Below, piece after piece: positions 1 through 8,486 of a DNA stretch of 64,000 nucleotides (position 1 is the stretch's first letter; each line of letters opens with the position of its first letter). This DNA comes from Calothrix membranacea FACHB-236 (GTDB lineage: Bacteria; Cyanobacteriota; Cyanobacteriia; Cyanobacteriales; Nostocaceae): the NCBI RefSeq assembly GCF_014696315.1, contig NZ_JACJPX010000004.1:1-64000 (forward strand). The letters run 5' to 3'. The notes below the pieces were generated by a model. The model had not been told where the DNA came from and did not search any database. It saw only the letters and a program-made list of their open reading frames with translations. The position numbers and the translations under genes are program-made.

Positions 1-59
1 CGAACCCTAGCTAATGCCACTGCCAAACTCAACCTCTGCTTCATCAGGCTAATGATTAA

Positions 60-269
60 GAGGCTTGCAGACCCTTCCTAAGATGTCAAATGGGTTCTAT
101 AGGACGTAATTTACTACCCAGCTTAGAACTAGCCTATGGACTAGTATTTGTCTTAGAAGCCATAGGAATGTTGGTATCAATTTGGTTTCTTAATCGCGTC
201 AACGTCACAGAATTTCAAACCAGCACCAAAAAAGCGATCGCTTCTGTATTGGAAAGTGATTTAGATTAA
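60..269 (+). pseudogene. C-terminal remnant of a PucC/BCD-type MFS transporter
   Basis: The frame ending with TAA at 267-269 reads as a hydrophobic helix (around AYGLVFVLEAIGMLVSIWF) followed by a basic tail containing NVTEF. This resembles the C-terminal end of cyanobacterial PucC-like (BCD family) major facilitator proteins, which are linked to chlorophyll or bacteriochlorophyll. The same frame has stops at 12-14 and 57-59, and neither other forward frame continues a recognisable transporter upstream. The gene therefore appears broken or deleted just before this point, although the window edge hides the rest. A 59-codon ORF from ATG at 90 is also possible. The family assignment rests on a short segment and is tentative. 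Confidence 0.4.
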
Positions 270-271
270 GT

Positions 272-299
272 GGGCATTGGGCATTGGGCATTGGGCATT
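272..299. repeat. Heptamer tandem repeat, GGGCATT x4
   Basis: Four perfect copies of GGGCATT follow directly on the stop of the transporter remnant. Related units (CATAGGG, CATGGGG, TTACCCA, TTGGTCA, ATGCCCT) recur in several intergenic gaps of this window. They match the short tandemly repeated repetitive sequences known from heterocystous cyanobacteria. Confidence 0.9.
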
Positions 300-317
300 G
301 ATAATGAGTAATAACAA

Positions 318-395
318 TTTCCCCTTTTCCCTTTCCCCATTCCCCTTTCCCCTTCCCCTTTTCCCTTTCCCCCTTCCCCTTTTCCCCAATCCCCA
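318..395. repeat. Pyrimidine-rich low-complexity tract
   Basis: About 78 bases are made almost only of C and T runs (TTCCCC / TTTTCCC) and end 40 bases before the ATG of the next gene. The same purine/pyrimidine skew recurs near 5560-5590 and 23785-23835. No coding potential is supported. Confidence 0.75.
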
Positions 396-434
396 ATGCT
401 TGGCTGAAAGCCTGGTTTGCGCGAGAATGTATCA

Positions 435-1241
435 ATGAATGATTTTTGGAATACTATTCTTGATTTTGCCCAAAGCACCACTACCAAAGTGGGGAAGCAA
501 TTAATGCAGGATTTTGGGCGGGTGCAAGCTTTACATAAAGCTGATGGCACTTTGGTGACGCAAGCTGATAAATGGGCAGATCAAACAATTAGAGATGCGA
601 TCGCTTCTACTTTTCCTGAATACGGTATTTTAACCGAAGAAAGCGATCGCACTTTTCCCGGTACAGAATGGTGCTGGGTAATTGACCCTTTGGACGGTAC
701 AACTAACTTTACGCGGGGTATCCCCATTTGGGGGATTTCTCTGGGTTTACTGTATAAAGGAATTCCAATTTTTGGCTATGTTCATGTACCACCGCTAAAT
801 CAAACTTTTCATGGTTTTTGGGCAGGTACATCGGGATTAGCAACACCAACTGGAGCATTTCTCAATCATCACCCCATTCATACCAGCCCTGACGCTCCTA
901 GTAATAATCACTTTTTTAATCTCTGTTCTCGCAGCACCGCCGCAATGCAGCCAGATTTCCCCAGCAAAATTCGGATGCTGGGTGTAGCTAGCTATAACTT
1001 TCTCACAGTTGCTAATGGTGCAGTTTTAGGTGGGATGGAAGCCACGCCGAAAGTTTGGGACTTAGCAGGCGTTTGGGTAATTGTCCAAGCTGCTGGTGGT
1101 ACGTGGTTATCGTTAAAATCAGAGCCGTTTCCTCTCTCACCAGGAGTAGATTATAGCGATCGCTCTTTCCCTACTCTTGTAGTTAGTCGCCCAGAATTGG
1201 TTTCCGTATTTACACCATTTTTGGCTGCTGTAAAAATTTAA
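435..1241 (+). CDS. Inositol monophosphatase family protein
   Basis: The 268-residue product belongs to the Mg-dependent, Li-sensitive sugar-phosphate phosphatase superfamily, which hydrolyses inositol-1-phosphate or related substrates in the cytoplasm. Both family signatures are present: the metal site EES followed by DPLDGTTNF near residues 75-95, and the C-terminal WDLAG...AAGG segment near 205-220. ATG at 435 was chosen; an in-frame TTG at 417 only adds six residues adjoining repeat DNA. The gene is followed by a good intrinsic terminator and looks monocistronic. Substrate (inositol phosphate, histidinol phosphate, PAP or a sugar bisphosphate) cannot be decided from motifs. Confidence 0.9.
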   Translation: MNDFWNTILDFAQSTTTKVGKQLMQDFGRVQALHKADGTLVTQADKWADQTIRDAIASTFPEYGILTEESDRTFPGTEWCWVIDPLDGTTNFTRGIPIWGISLGLLYKGIPIFGYVHVPPLNQTFHGFWAGTSGLATPTGAFLNHHPIHTSPDAPSNNHFFNLCSRSTAAMQPDFPSKIRMLGVASYNFLTVANGAVLGGMEATPKVWDLAGVWVIVQAAGGTWLSLKSEPFPLSPGVDYSDRSFPTLVVSRPELVSVFTPFLAAVKI

Positions 1242-1286
1242 ACAGCTTGCCTAAAACAATTATTTTAGTTAGAGAATATACAGGCT

Positions 1287-1312
1287 AAACCCTTGCTAAA
1301 CAAGGGTTTTAT
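1287..1312 (+). terminator. Intrinsic terminator after the IMPase gene
   Basis: A perfect 9-bp stem (AAACCCTTG / CAAGGGTTT) with a 5-base loop (CTAAA) is followed by TATC. It lies 46 bases after the stop codon of the phosphatase gene. Confidence 0.75.
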
Positions 1313-1479
1313 CATATTTACCTGTTGTTCCAAATCTCAAATTCAACATCTAAGATCTCAAATTATTTGACTCTGGGCAACATCTGCAAAAATATGGCAC
1401 TTGCGTAAGTTTGAAACTCATTTATACTGTGTTTTCATTCACCTATTGAAGCATTCGCTTACTGAGTATAAATAGAGTC

Positions 1480-2064
1480 ATGTTGTCCAATATAGAATTG
1501 ATGCGAGTATTTGTTGATAATTCCATCCAAAAACAGGAAGTATTGTTGTCAAACTCTGTGTTGACAGCGCAAACAGTATATAGAAGTAACCAAGTAATGA
1601 CAAAAGCCGAAGGAGTGATTGCTACGGCTGAACTCACTAAGGAGCCACCAATATTTTCGATTAATGCGACTTCATCCCATTGGGAAATGATGAACGAAGC
1701 ATTAGCGGACTACAGTTATATTCTGACGGGAGAAATAGATCATCGGGGTTTCTATGAGTATCGATACTGCCAAATACCTAGTGGCTATAAAATGCACGGT
1801 ACTAAGTCTGTCCACTTATGGCGTGCTTGGTGGAAATACCGTAAATATGCCTTACAATTAGGTTTTTCTTTAGAACTCCTAATCAGACACAGAAATGCCT
1901 GGTATCCCATTAGAGATTTAACTATTAGTGACGGACTTCTCTATATCAAAACCCTAGGGAATGAGATAGCAGTCCATTCAGAGGATCTAGTAATTTGGTT
2001 AAGTAGAACTCAAGCAAATAATAGTGAAACATCTACTGTAATACAAGACGCAAAAAGAGAATAA
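1480..2064 (+). CDS. Hypothetical protein, 194 aa
   Basis: I do not recognise a named family. The first 50 residues are polar with no signal peptide. The middle and C-terminal part is rich in aromatic and basic residues (SVHLWRAWWKYRKYALQLGF near 110-130) and ends in a charged tail, suggesting a soluble globular protein. Composition and codon use match neighbouring genes, the ORF is long for an AT-rich stretch, and both flanking gaps lack competing frames. A second ATG at 1501 is an equally plausible start, since neither has a strong ribosome-binding site. No operon partner is apparent. Confidence 0.65.
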   Translation: MLSNIELMRVFVDNSIQKQEVLLSNSVLTAQTVYRSNQVMTKAEGVIATAELTKEPPIFSINATSSHWEMMNEALADYSYILTGEIDHRGFYEYRYCQIPSGYKMHGTKSVHLWRAWWKYRKYALQLGFSLELLIRHRNAWYPIRDLTISDGLLYIKTLGNEIAVHSEDLVIWLSRTQANNSETSTVIQDAKRE

Positions 2065-2195
2065 TTTTATACTTTAACTTATTAAAATACTAGACCATCA
2101 CAATAATTGATGTAATCTCAAATGTAGAATATATCTGTTATTGCTTTTTAGTTCGACCTTTTTAATCCGAACTATTTATTGTGGCATCAATCACC

Positions 2196-3152
2196 ATGAA
2201 AGGAATCTGGCTGGAAAACAATCAATTGCAGTTACGCACGGACATCCCAACTCCAGAACCGCCACCAGGAGAAGCCCTTGTGCGTGTATTGCGTGCAGGT
2301 ATTTGCAATACCGACTTAGAACTGCTCAGAGGTTACTATCCCTACAGTGGAATTTTAGGGCATGAATTTGTTGGTGTTGTGGAACAAGGGCCAGAAAACC
2401 TACTAAATCGGCGGGTTGTTGGCGAAATTAACGCAGTCTGCGGACATTGTCGATTTTGTCGCAGTGGCAATTCAACTCACTGCGAAAACCGCACTGTATT
2501 AGGAATTGTTAACCGTCACGGTGCATTTGCTGAATACCTCTGTTTACCAGTCGAGAATTTACATTCTGTACCGGAGAATGTGCCAACAGAAGTAGCAACA
2601 TTTACTGAACCGATAGCAGCCGCCTTAGAAATTCAGCAACAGGTAGCGTTAGGTGCAAATGACAGAGTGTTAGTAGTTGGAGATGGTAAGCTGGGACAAC
2701 TGGTAGCACAAACAATAGCGTTAACAGGTTGTGAACTTTTAGTAGTAGGCCGTCATCGAGAAAAACTGGCTAATCTAGAAGCAAGAGGCATTACAACAGG
2801 TTTAGCCACAGATGTCAAAGATAGATTTTTCGATATTTCCGTAGAGTGTACTGGGAATCCCGAAGGATTTGCGATCGCATGCCGCGCCCTACGCCCTCGC
2901 GGTACATTAGTACTCAAAAGTACCTATGCTGGCAATCTCAACTTAGATGTCTCGTCTTTGGTAGTAGACGAAATCACGCTCATTGGTTCTCGTTGTGGCC
3001 CCTTCCCCGCCGCACTGCAATTGCTAGCCACCGAACAACTAGACGTAAACCCCCTAATTCATGCCCGCTACCACCTCAGCGATGGGCTTGCAGCCTTTGA
3101 ACACGCTCAAACTCGAGGTGTTTTAAAAGTATTGTTGGAGATTGGGGACTAG
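2196..3152 (+). CDS. Zinc-type alcohol dehydrogenase family protein (MDR superfamily)
   Basis: This 318-residue medium-chain dehydrogenase/reductase has an N-terminal GroES-like catalytic domain and a C-terminal Rossmann domain. Visible motifs are GICNTDLELLRGY (catalytic zinc Cys), GHEFVG (zinc His-Glu), and the cluster CGHCRFCRSGNSTHCEN, whose four cysteines fit the structural zinc site. VVGDGKLGQL is the glycine-rich nucleotide-binding turn. ATG at 2196 is preferred over an in-frame GTG at 2181. It should oxidise an alcohol or polyol with NAD(P) in the cytoplasm; the actual substrate is unknown. At 318 residues it is a little short for the family, mostly through compact loops. Confidence 0.88.
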   Translation: MKGIWLENNQLQLRTDIPTPEPPPGEALVRVLRAGICNTDLELLRGYYPYSGILGHEFVGVVEQGPENLLNRRVVGEINAVCGHCRFCRSGNSTHCENRTVLGIVNRHGAFAEYLCLPVENLHSVPENVPTEVATFTEPIAAALEIQQQVALGANDRVLVVGDGKLGQLVAQTIALTGCELLVVGRHREKLANLEARGITTGLATDVKDRFFDISVECTGNPEGFAIACRALRPRGTLVLKSTYAGNLNLDVSSLVVDEITLIGSRCGPFPAALQLLATEQLDVNPLIHARYHLSDGLAAFEHAQTRGVLKVLLEIGD

Positions 3153-3244
3153 GGGCTGAGGATGAAGGAGATGAGGAGACAAGGTGACAAGGGGACAAGG
3201 TAAGAAATTCCAATTACCATGCCCCATGCCCCATACCCTATGCC

Positions 3245-4933
3245 CTATTCAAACAAATCCAAATCGGTTACAGCACCGAGGCTGCTAGAAGCAACTAATT
3301 TGGCATATTTTCCTAACACACCTTTGGTGTAACGGGGTTTTGGAGGTTGCCAATTGGCACGACGACGAGCTAATTCTTCGTCGGAGATGTTTAACTGTAA
3401 TAAACGTGAGGGCGCATCGATTGTAATACTATCGCCTTCTTCGACAAGAGCGATCGTACCGCCAACTGCTGCTTCTGGTGCAACGTGCCCCACTACCATG
3501 CCGTAGGTACCGCCAGAGAAACGCCCATCGGTGATTAATCCCACGGAATCGCCCAAACCAGCACCAATAATGGCTGAGGTGGGAGCTAGCATTTCGCGCA
3601 TACCGGGGCCTCCCTTCGGCCCTTCGTAGCGAATGACTAGAATATCACCTGGCTTAATTTTGCCTGCCAAAATTGCATTTAAAGAGTCTTCTTCTGACTC
3701 AAATACTTTTGCTGGCCCAGTAATTGTCGGCTTCTTAACTCCAGTAATTTTTGCTACTGCGCCTTCAGTCGCTAAGTTACCTTTCAGAATAGCTAAGTGT
3801 CCTTGAGGATACATTGGGTTATTCCAAGGACGAATCACATCTTGATCAGCAGATGGTTCTTCTGGTACATCTGCCAAGACTTCAGTGATAGTTTGACCAC
3901 TAATAGTCAGGCAATCACCGTGAATTAAGCCATGTGCTAGTAGCATTTTCATGACTTGAGGAATACCCCCAGCCTTGTGTAAATCCGTAGCCACATATCT
4001 ACCACTTGGTTTTAAATCACACAAAACAGGTACGCGCCCACGGATAGTTTCAAAGTCATCAATAGTTAATTCCACACCAGCAGCGCGCGCGATCGCCAAA
4101 AAGTGTAACACTGCATTTGTGGAACCACCAACAGCCATAATTACGGAAATGGCGTTTTCTATAGATTTGCGGGTAATAATTTGCCGGGGTAAGATTTGCT
4201 TACGAATTGCTTCTACCAAAACATCTGCCGATTTTGCTGTACTCTCAGCCTTTTCTGCATCTTCAGCTGCCATCGTAGAAGAATAGGGTAAACTCATACC
4301 CATAGCTTCAAAAGCCGAAGACATAGTATTAGCTGTATACATCCCACCGCATGAACCAGCACCAGGACAAGCGTTGCGTTCGACTTGTGTTAATTCATTT
4401 TCGTCAATTTTGCCGGCGCTATATTGACCTACAGCTTCAAAGGAACTAACAACCGTTAAATCCTTGCCGTTATAATGTCCGGGTTTAATTGTGCCACCAT
4501 AAACAAAAATAGCAGGGATATTCATGCGTGCCATAGCAATCATTGCCCCTGGCATATTTTTATCACAACCACCAATAGCCAGTACGCCATCCATACTTTG
4601 TCCAGTAACCGCAGTTTCAATTGAATCTGCAATTACTTCTCGCGAGACTAGGGAATATTTCATCCCTTCCGTTCCCATCGAAATTCCGTCACTAATAGTA
4701 ATTGTGCCGAAAATTTGCGGCATTGCCCCTGCAGTTTTTACAGCAGTTTCTGCTCTTAGTGCGAGTTGATTAATCCCCATATTACAAGGGGTAATAGTGC
4801 TGTAACCATTGGCAATACCCACAATGGCTTTATTAAAATCTTCATCCTGAAAACCAACTGCACGCAGCATTGCTCTATTAGGCGAACGCTGCACCCCTTG
4901 CGTTACAACTTGGCTTCTTAAATTCTCCGACAT
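3245..4933 (-). CDS. ilvD: Dihydroxy-acid dehydratase
   Basis: IlvD (562 aa) converts 2,3-dihydroxy-isovalerate and 2,3-dihydroxy-3-methylvalerate to the 2-oxo acids, the third common step of valine/isoleucine synthesis, using an Fe-S cluster. The three cluster cysteines are in the expected contexts: TPCNMG (C50), GGCDKNMPG (C123) and GAGSCGGM (C195). Length and the C-terminal glycine-rich region ([18 protein letters not shown]) are full family type. The start is ATG with AGGA a few bases upstream. It stands alone, without other ilv genes nearby. Confidence 0.97.
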   Translation of the reverse strand: MSENLRSQVVTQGVQRSPNRAMLRAVGFQDEDFNKAIVGIANGYSTITPCNMGINQLALRAETAVKTAGAMPQIFGTITISDGISMGTEGMKYSLVSREVIADSIETAVTGQSMDGVLAIGGCDKNMPGAMIAMARMNIPAIFVYGGTIKPGHYNGKDLTVVSSFEAVGQYSAGKIDENELTQVERNACPGAGSCGGMYTANTMSSAFEAMGMSLPYSSTMAAEDAEKAESTAKSADVLVEAIRKQILPRQIITRKSIENAISVIMAVGGSTNAVLHFLAIARAAGVELTIDDFETIRGRVPVLCDLKPSGRYVATDLHKAGGIPQVMKMLLAHGLIHGDCLTISGQTITEVLADVPEEPSADQDVIRPWNNPMYPQGHLAILKGNLATEGAVAKITGVKKPTITGPAKVFESEEDSLNAILAGKIKPGDILVIRYEGPKGGPGMREMLAPTSAIIGAGLGDSVGLITDGRFSGGTYGMVVGHVAPEAAVGGTIALVEEGDSITIDAPSRLLQLNISDEELARRRANWQPPKPRYTKGVLGKYAKLVASSSLGAVTDLDLFE

Positions 4934-5258
4934 CTTTTTTCCTTTCCTGCCATCATCGCAACAGTTGCGATCGTGTTAGTTGATTTTCTCATGCAGAATC
5001 AGCACGATAAAGCATGAGCCATCATTGATTATTCATTAGTTATTTAACTTAGTACAATATTGCACAAGTTCATAACACTTTAATTTAAAAAAATCTGCTA
5101 CTGTCTACCTGCTGACCTTTTACTCTTGTTGATGACAAATGCTGTGATGAAGTAATCGCCACAATATTATTACCAAGGGGTTAAATTTCTTATTCTCAAA
5201 CCGCTAGTTGTGCTTCAGATAATTGATCTAGATTTTGACATCAGCAAAAAAGTATTAG
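4934..5258. other. Intergenic, no gene seen
   Basis: These 325 bases upstream of ilvD are AT-rich. They should hold the ilvD promoter, but I could not assign hexamers or an operator with confidence. Confidence 0.5.
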
Positions 5259-5540
5259 CTAGCTGTGCTGTAAAAACTCCACTTTGGGTAATAAAGGATC
5301 GGTAACGATACCTATACCGTAAAAGCCCCAACGTTTAAGTAAATTATTTACCTGTGTACCAGGAATAGATTCTACAGCAAAGCGATTTGCTACCTCTGCA
5401 GCGTGGGTATTGAGATAGCTAAGGGCATCAAAGTGTTCTTTAAACAACAACAAATAACCCGATGTTTCAGCATCAGGACGAGCCGTTAAATAACGACCAT
5501 CAGACTTAGAGCGCACTAAATAATAGACTTCGGAGAGCAT
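5259..5540 (-). CDS. Conserved-looking hypothetical protein, 93 aa
   Basis: The product is a small soluble alpha/beta-looking protein beginning MLSEVYYLVRSKSDGRYL and containing FKEHFDALSYLN and a C-terminal GFYGIGIVTDPLLP. I do not recognise the family. A longer frame reaches 5612, but the extra 24 residues are encoded by purine/pyrimidine-rich repeat DNA (LLLLLPHPS), so the internal ATG at 5540 is chosen. It lies 97 bases downstream of the permease gene on the same strand and could be co-transcribed with it. No catalytic motif is evident. Confidence 0.65.
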   Translation of the reverse strand: MLSEVYYLVRSKSDGRYLTARPDAETSGYLLLFKEHFDALSYLNTHAAEVANRFAVESIPGTQVNNLLKRWGFYGIGIVTDPLLPKVEFLQHS

Positions 5541-5637
5541 GGAGACAGATGAGGGATGAGGAAGCAGGAGGAGCAGAGGGGACAAGGAGAAATTACTACT
5601 ACCAATTACCAATTACCAAACACATATTACCAAACAC

Positions 5638-6687
5638 CTAATTTAAATTTTCTAGGCGAATGCGTGGATCAGCGGCTTTGAGCAGTAAATCAGCGGCTAA
5701 ATTACCTACAATTAACAGTACTGCGCCCATGACTAAACTTGCCATTAATAAATACAAGTCTTGAGCTTGTAAAGCCTGTAAAGCCAATCTTCCTAAACCA
5801 GGCCAGTTGAAGAACTGTTCGGCAATAAATGCACCGTTTAATAAGCCAGCTAACTCAAAACCTAATAAGGTAATTAAAGGGTTAATAGCATTACGCAGAG
5901 CATGAACATAAATTACGCGGTTTTCTGGTAATCCTTTGGCGCGAGCTGTTTGAATGTAATCTTGACGCAGAACATCCAATAATTCGCCGCGAGTAATGCG
6001 TTGTAAACCAGCAAAGCTAGTAATTGACAGTGCGATCGTTGGTAGAATCATATGCCAAGCGATATCGAGAAATCTGCCAAACCAATTCAATTCTGAGTGA
6101 TTGATGCTAGTCATGTCACCTACAGGAAAAATAGGTGAAGTGACTTGGGCTAAAATCAGTAAGAAGAGGGCAGTGATAAAACTAGGAAATCCTTGCCCAG
6201 CGTAGCTAATTACCTGTAAAACACGATCAACCAGTTTATTTTGCTTGACTGCGGCAATGATGCCTAAGGGAATAGCGATCGCCCATGTCACAATTAAAGA
6301 AGCGATCGCTAATAGTAAAGTTGCCCTTATGCGCTCTCCTAACAGCGAAGCTACCGAGCGCTGGTACACAAAACTTGTGCCAAAATCACCTTTGCTAAAG
6401 ATGCGCCACAGCCAAAACCCAAATTGCTCCGGCCAGGACTTATCCAAACCAAACTGGCGCTTGATTTCCTCTATTCTTTCTGGGGAAATTTTGGGGTTTT
6501 GCCGTAATGTATCTACATAATCCCCTGGAGCCAGTTGAATAATGAAAAATGACAATGCAGAGGCCAAAAACAAAGTCAGTAGCGCCTGTAATAGCCTTTT
6601 CATTACATAAATAAAAGTCTCACTCGTGATTAGCCTAATTAGCCAGTCTCGACTGGTCTCCAGTGAAATTTTTGTAGAAGATGTCAT
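5638..6687 (-). CDS. ABC transporter permease, DppB/OppB type
   Basis: This 349-residue inner-membrane permease belongs to the dipeptide/oligopeptide/nickel uptake class. The N-terminal hydrophobic helix (LLQALLTLFLASALSFFIIQ) is followed by the family hallmark APGDYVD and an extracytoplasmic region. Further transmembrane helices carry the EAA-loop sequence GELLDVLRQDYIQTARAKGL and a C-terminal GAFIAEQFFNWPGLG. No binding protein, second permease or ATPase lies beside it, so its partners must be encoded elsewhere, as is common in cyanobacteria. Substrate is undetermined. Confidence 0.9.
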   Translation of the reverse strand: MTSSTKISLETSRDWLIRLITSETFIYVMKRLLQALLTLFLASALSFFIIQLAPGDYVDTLRQNPKISPERIEEIKRQFGLDKSWPEQFGFWLWRIFSKGDFGTSFVYQRSVASLLGERIRATLLLAIASLIVTWAIAIPLGIIAAVKQNKLVDRVLQVISYAGQGFPSFITALFLLILAQVTSPIFPVGDMTSINHSELNWFGRFLDIAWHMILPTIALSITSFAGLQRITRGELLDVLRQDYIQTARAKGLPENRVIYVHALRNAINPLITLLGFELAGLLNGAFIAEQFFNWPGLGRLALQALQAQDLYLLMASLVMGAVLLIVGNLAADLLLKAADPRIRLENLN

Positions 6688-6745
6688 ACGCAGTTAGTCA
6701 AAGGTGCTGGGTAAACCCCAAGTAGAGGAGGTAGGGCGTTGCAAA

Positions 6746-6788
6746 GGACAGTCGCGTGGGGGGATTTCCCGACTTGAGCGAACTGTCC
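6746..6788. repeat. Inverted repeat with GGACAGT/ACTGTCC arms
   Basis: Perfect 7-bp arms (6746-6752 and 6782-6788) enclose a G-rich then C-rich core (GGGGGGATTTCCC) that can extend pairing. It lies between apt and the permease gene, both on the minus strand. It may be a transcript-processing or termination hairpin, or a dispersed element. Confidence 0.5.
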
Positions 6789-6879
6789 GTTGGGTTTTCC
6801 CATTGTCGCAACTGCCGTCAAGTGGTATTTCAAGAGCCAAAATTCTGTAATTTTGATAATTTATACTTTTGGCTATTGA

Positions 6880-7398
6880 CTAATATTCAATCAAGGAGAT
6901 AATCGGCACATCAGGCAGATATTTACGTCCTTGTAAATCTCTTAGCTCGATAATAAACCCAAAGCCTAATAATTCGCAGCCAATCTTCTCAACTAATTTA
7001 GCTGTTGCACTCGCAGTTCCACCTGTGGCAATTAAATCGTCCACAATTAAAACTCGGCTACCTGGAGGTAATGCATCTTGATGCACTTCCAACGAATCTG
7101 TGCCGTACTCTAAATCATATTCAACGGAGTGAACTGCGGCTGGTAACTTCCCCTTTTTACGGGCGGGAATAAAACCAGCTCCTAATTTATAAGCTAAAGG
7201 AGAGCCAAAAATAAAACCGCGTGACTCCATCCCCACAACATAATCCGCATTCAATCCATTGTTTACGCACTGTTGTGCAAAGAAGTCAATAGTATAGCGT
7301 AAACCTTCAGGATCGCGTAGCAGCGTAGTAATATCTCGAAATACAATTCCAGGTTTAGGAAAATCCGGTATTTCACGAATTAGAGACTTCAAATCCAT
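6880..7398 (-). CDS. apt: Adenine phosphoribosyltransferase
   Basis: Apt (172 aa) salvages adenine by joining it to PRPP to form AMP. The N-terminus ([20 protein letters not shown]) is diagnostic, and the PRPP-binding loop [14 protein letters not shown] lies near residues 116-129. [11 protein letters not shown] matches the flexible catalytic loop. Length is typical. The start is ATG at 7398. A heptamer repeat occupies the DNA just upstream, so the promoter must lie in or beyond it. Confidence 0.96.
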   Translation of the reverse strand: MDLKSLIREIPDFPKPGIVFRDITTLLRDPEGLRYTIDFFAQQCVNNGLNADYVVGMESRGFIFGSPLAYKLGAGFIPARKKGKLPAAVHSVEYDLEYGTDSLEVHQDALPPGSRVLIVDDLIATGGTASATAKLVEKIGCELLGFGFIIELRDLQGRKYLPDVPIISLIEY

Positions 7399-7428
7399 AA
7401 AAATCGCTCTTAGGGATTAATAATTGGA

Positions 7429-7463
7429 CATAGGGCATGGGGCATAGGGCATGGGGCATAGGG
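7429..7463. repeat. Alternating heptamer array CATAGGG/CATGGGG, five units
   Basis: Five contiguous heptamers alternate strictly between CATAGGG and CATGGGG. The array is about 30 bases upstream of the apt start. The alternation suggests expansion of a 14-base unit. Confidence 0.85.
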
Positions 7464-7578
7464 CATTGTTAATTTATTTCTTGACTATTTAGCGCTGAGA
7501 TCCCCTGCTTTTTGTAGTTCCTAATCCCTCGTCCCCAGTCCCCAGCCCCCAATTCCAGATACCTGACAAATCGTACAC

Positions 7579-7666
7579 TATAATGTCATACGCTGGGGAT
7601 CGAAGCTCAAGCTTGGCGATCCATTGACGATAACTTGAATCTAACTCAAGCTAAGGATGGAATTGC
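7579..7666 (+). promoter_or_regulatory. Possible promoter and structured leader or small RNA
   Basis: A consensus -10 element TATAAT sits at 7579-7584 with no good -35. Downstream, GGATCG...CGATCC (7597-7622) encloses AAGCT/AGCTT, and CTTGA/TCAAG forms a second small stem. This could be a long 5' leader of the DUF3038 gene or an independent small RNA. No Rfam-type family was recognised, and the call rests only on the -10 box and two short stems. Confidence 0.25.
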
Positions 7667-7859
7667 ACTACCAAGTGAGGTTGATACACTTATATGTTAA
7701 AAACATAAATCTCAGTATACGGAAACCTTGGAGTTACAGAAGTAAGTAATGTATATATCAAGCATTACTACTACTGCTACAAGCCTCATGTTTTTGTATG
7801 GCTATTTATCTTAAATTAGTTTTACCTAGTCTGTCGGAAGCGCACAAGGTATCTATAGA

Positions 7860-8486
7860 ATGAATGTCTCCGCTAGTTTAACGCCATTTAACAGTCCTAC
7901 TCCCTCGTCATTGCCTATGATTCTGGATACCTTACCCGATCCGGCGACAGAGGGACAACTATGTCCCCGAAGAACTCGGGTACAAATCGATTTAATTTTA
8001 CTGGCAATTGAAGCTTTAGAACTGGGTGGTTCAGAAGCTATTTTGGCTTTTGCAGATGAATTGGAATTAAAAGCAATTATTAAAGATAGGGTAAATTTGT
8101 GGCGAATGCGTAGCTCTAATCCACTACGAAGAGCGCATATGCGTCGCCCCTTAAGTATTATGGAAGCAAAAGCCCTGGTAGTAATTGCTTGCTATATAGC
8201 TAGACGTTTGACAGTGGTTATTCGCCAGTTATTGATGATTTATCAACAAATGAATGAAAAGCAACTACCGCTGGAACAAAACTTACGGCTATCTAATTAT
8301 TTAGAGCGGTTTAGAACGCATTTTAAGAGTAGGATGAGTTCTCGCAGGTCTGGCTCATTAGCATTAACTTCTGACGAAAAATTGGATGAGCTAGCTATAA
8401 ATTTATTAGGACAACTACTCTTCTGTACTGGCACAGCTGGAATGCAGCGGTTCTGGATCAGTCTTTTTGATGGGGAAGTAGAATGA
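7860..8486 (+). CDS. DUF3038 domain protein
   Basis: The 208-residue product matches what I recall of the cyanobacterial DUF3038 family: a short Pro/Ser-rich N-terminus, CPRRTRVQIDLILLAIEALELGG near residues 35-58, then an all-helical body ending FWISLFDGEVE. No signal peptide or clear transmembrane helix is present. It overlaps the following DUF4335 gene by four bases (ATGA), implying translational coupling and joint action. Function is unknown. The start is ATG at 7860, the first in-frame ATG after a 460-base gap. Confidence 0.85.
   Translation: MNVSASLTPFNSPTPSSLPMILDTLPDPATEGQLCPRRTRVQIDLILLAIEALELGGSEAILAFADELELKAIIKDRVNLWRMRSSNPLRRAHMRRPLSIMEAKALVVIACYIARRLTVVIRQLLMIYQQMNEKQLPLEQNLRLSNYLERFRTHFKSRMSSRRSGSLALTSDEKLDELAINLLGQLLFCTGTAGMQRFWISLFDGEVE

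Noticed and set aside
205-550. Minus-strand frames over the pyrimidine tract and phosphatase start
   Set aside because: They are Gly/Lys-rich low-complexity translations of the CT tract and overlap a well-supported gene.
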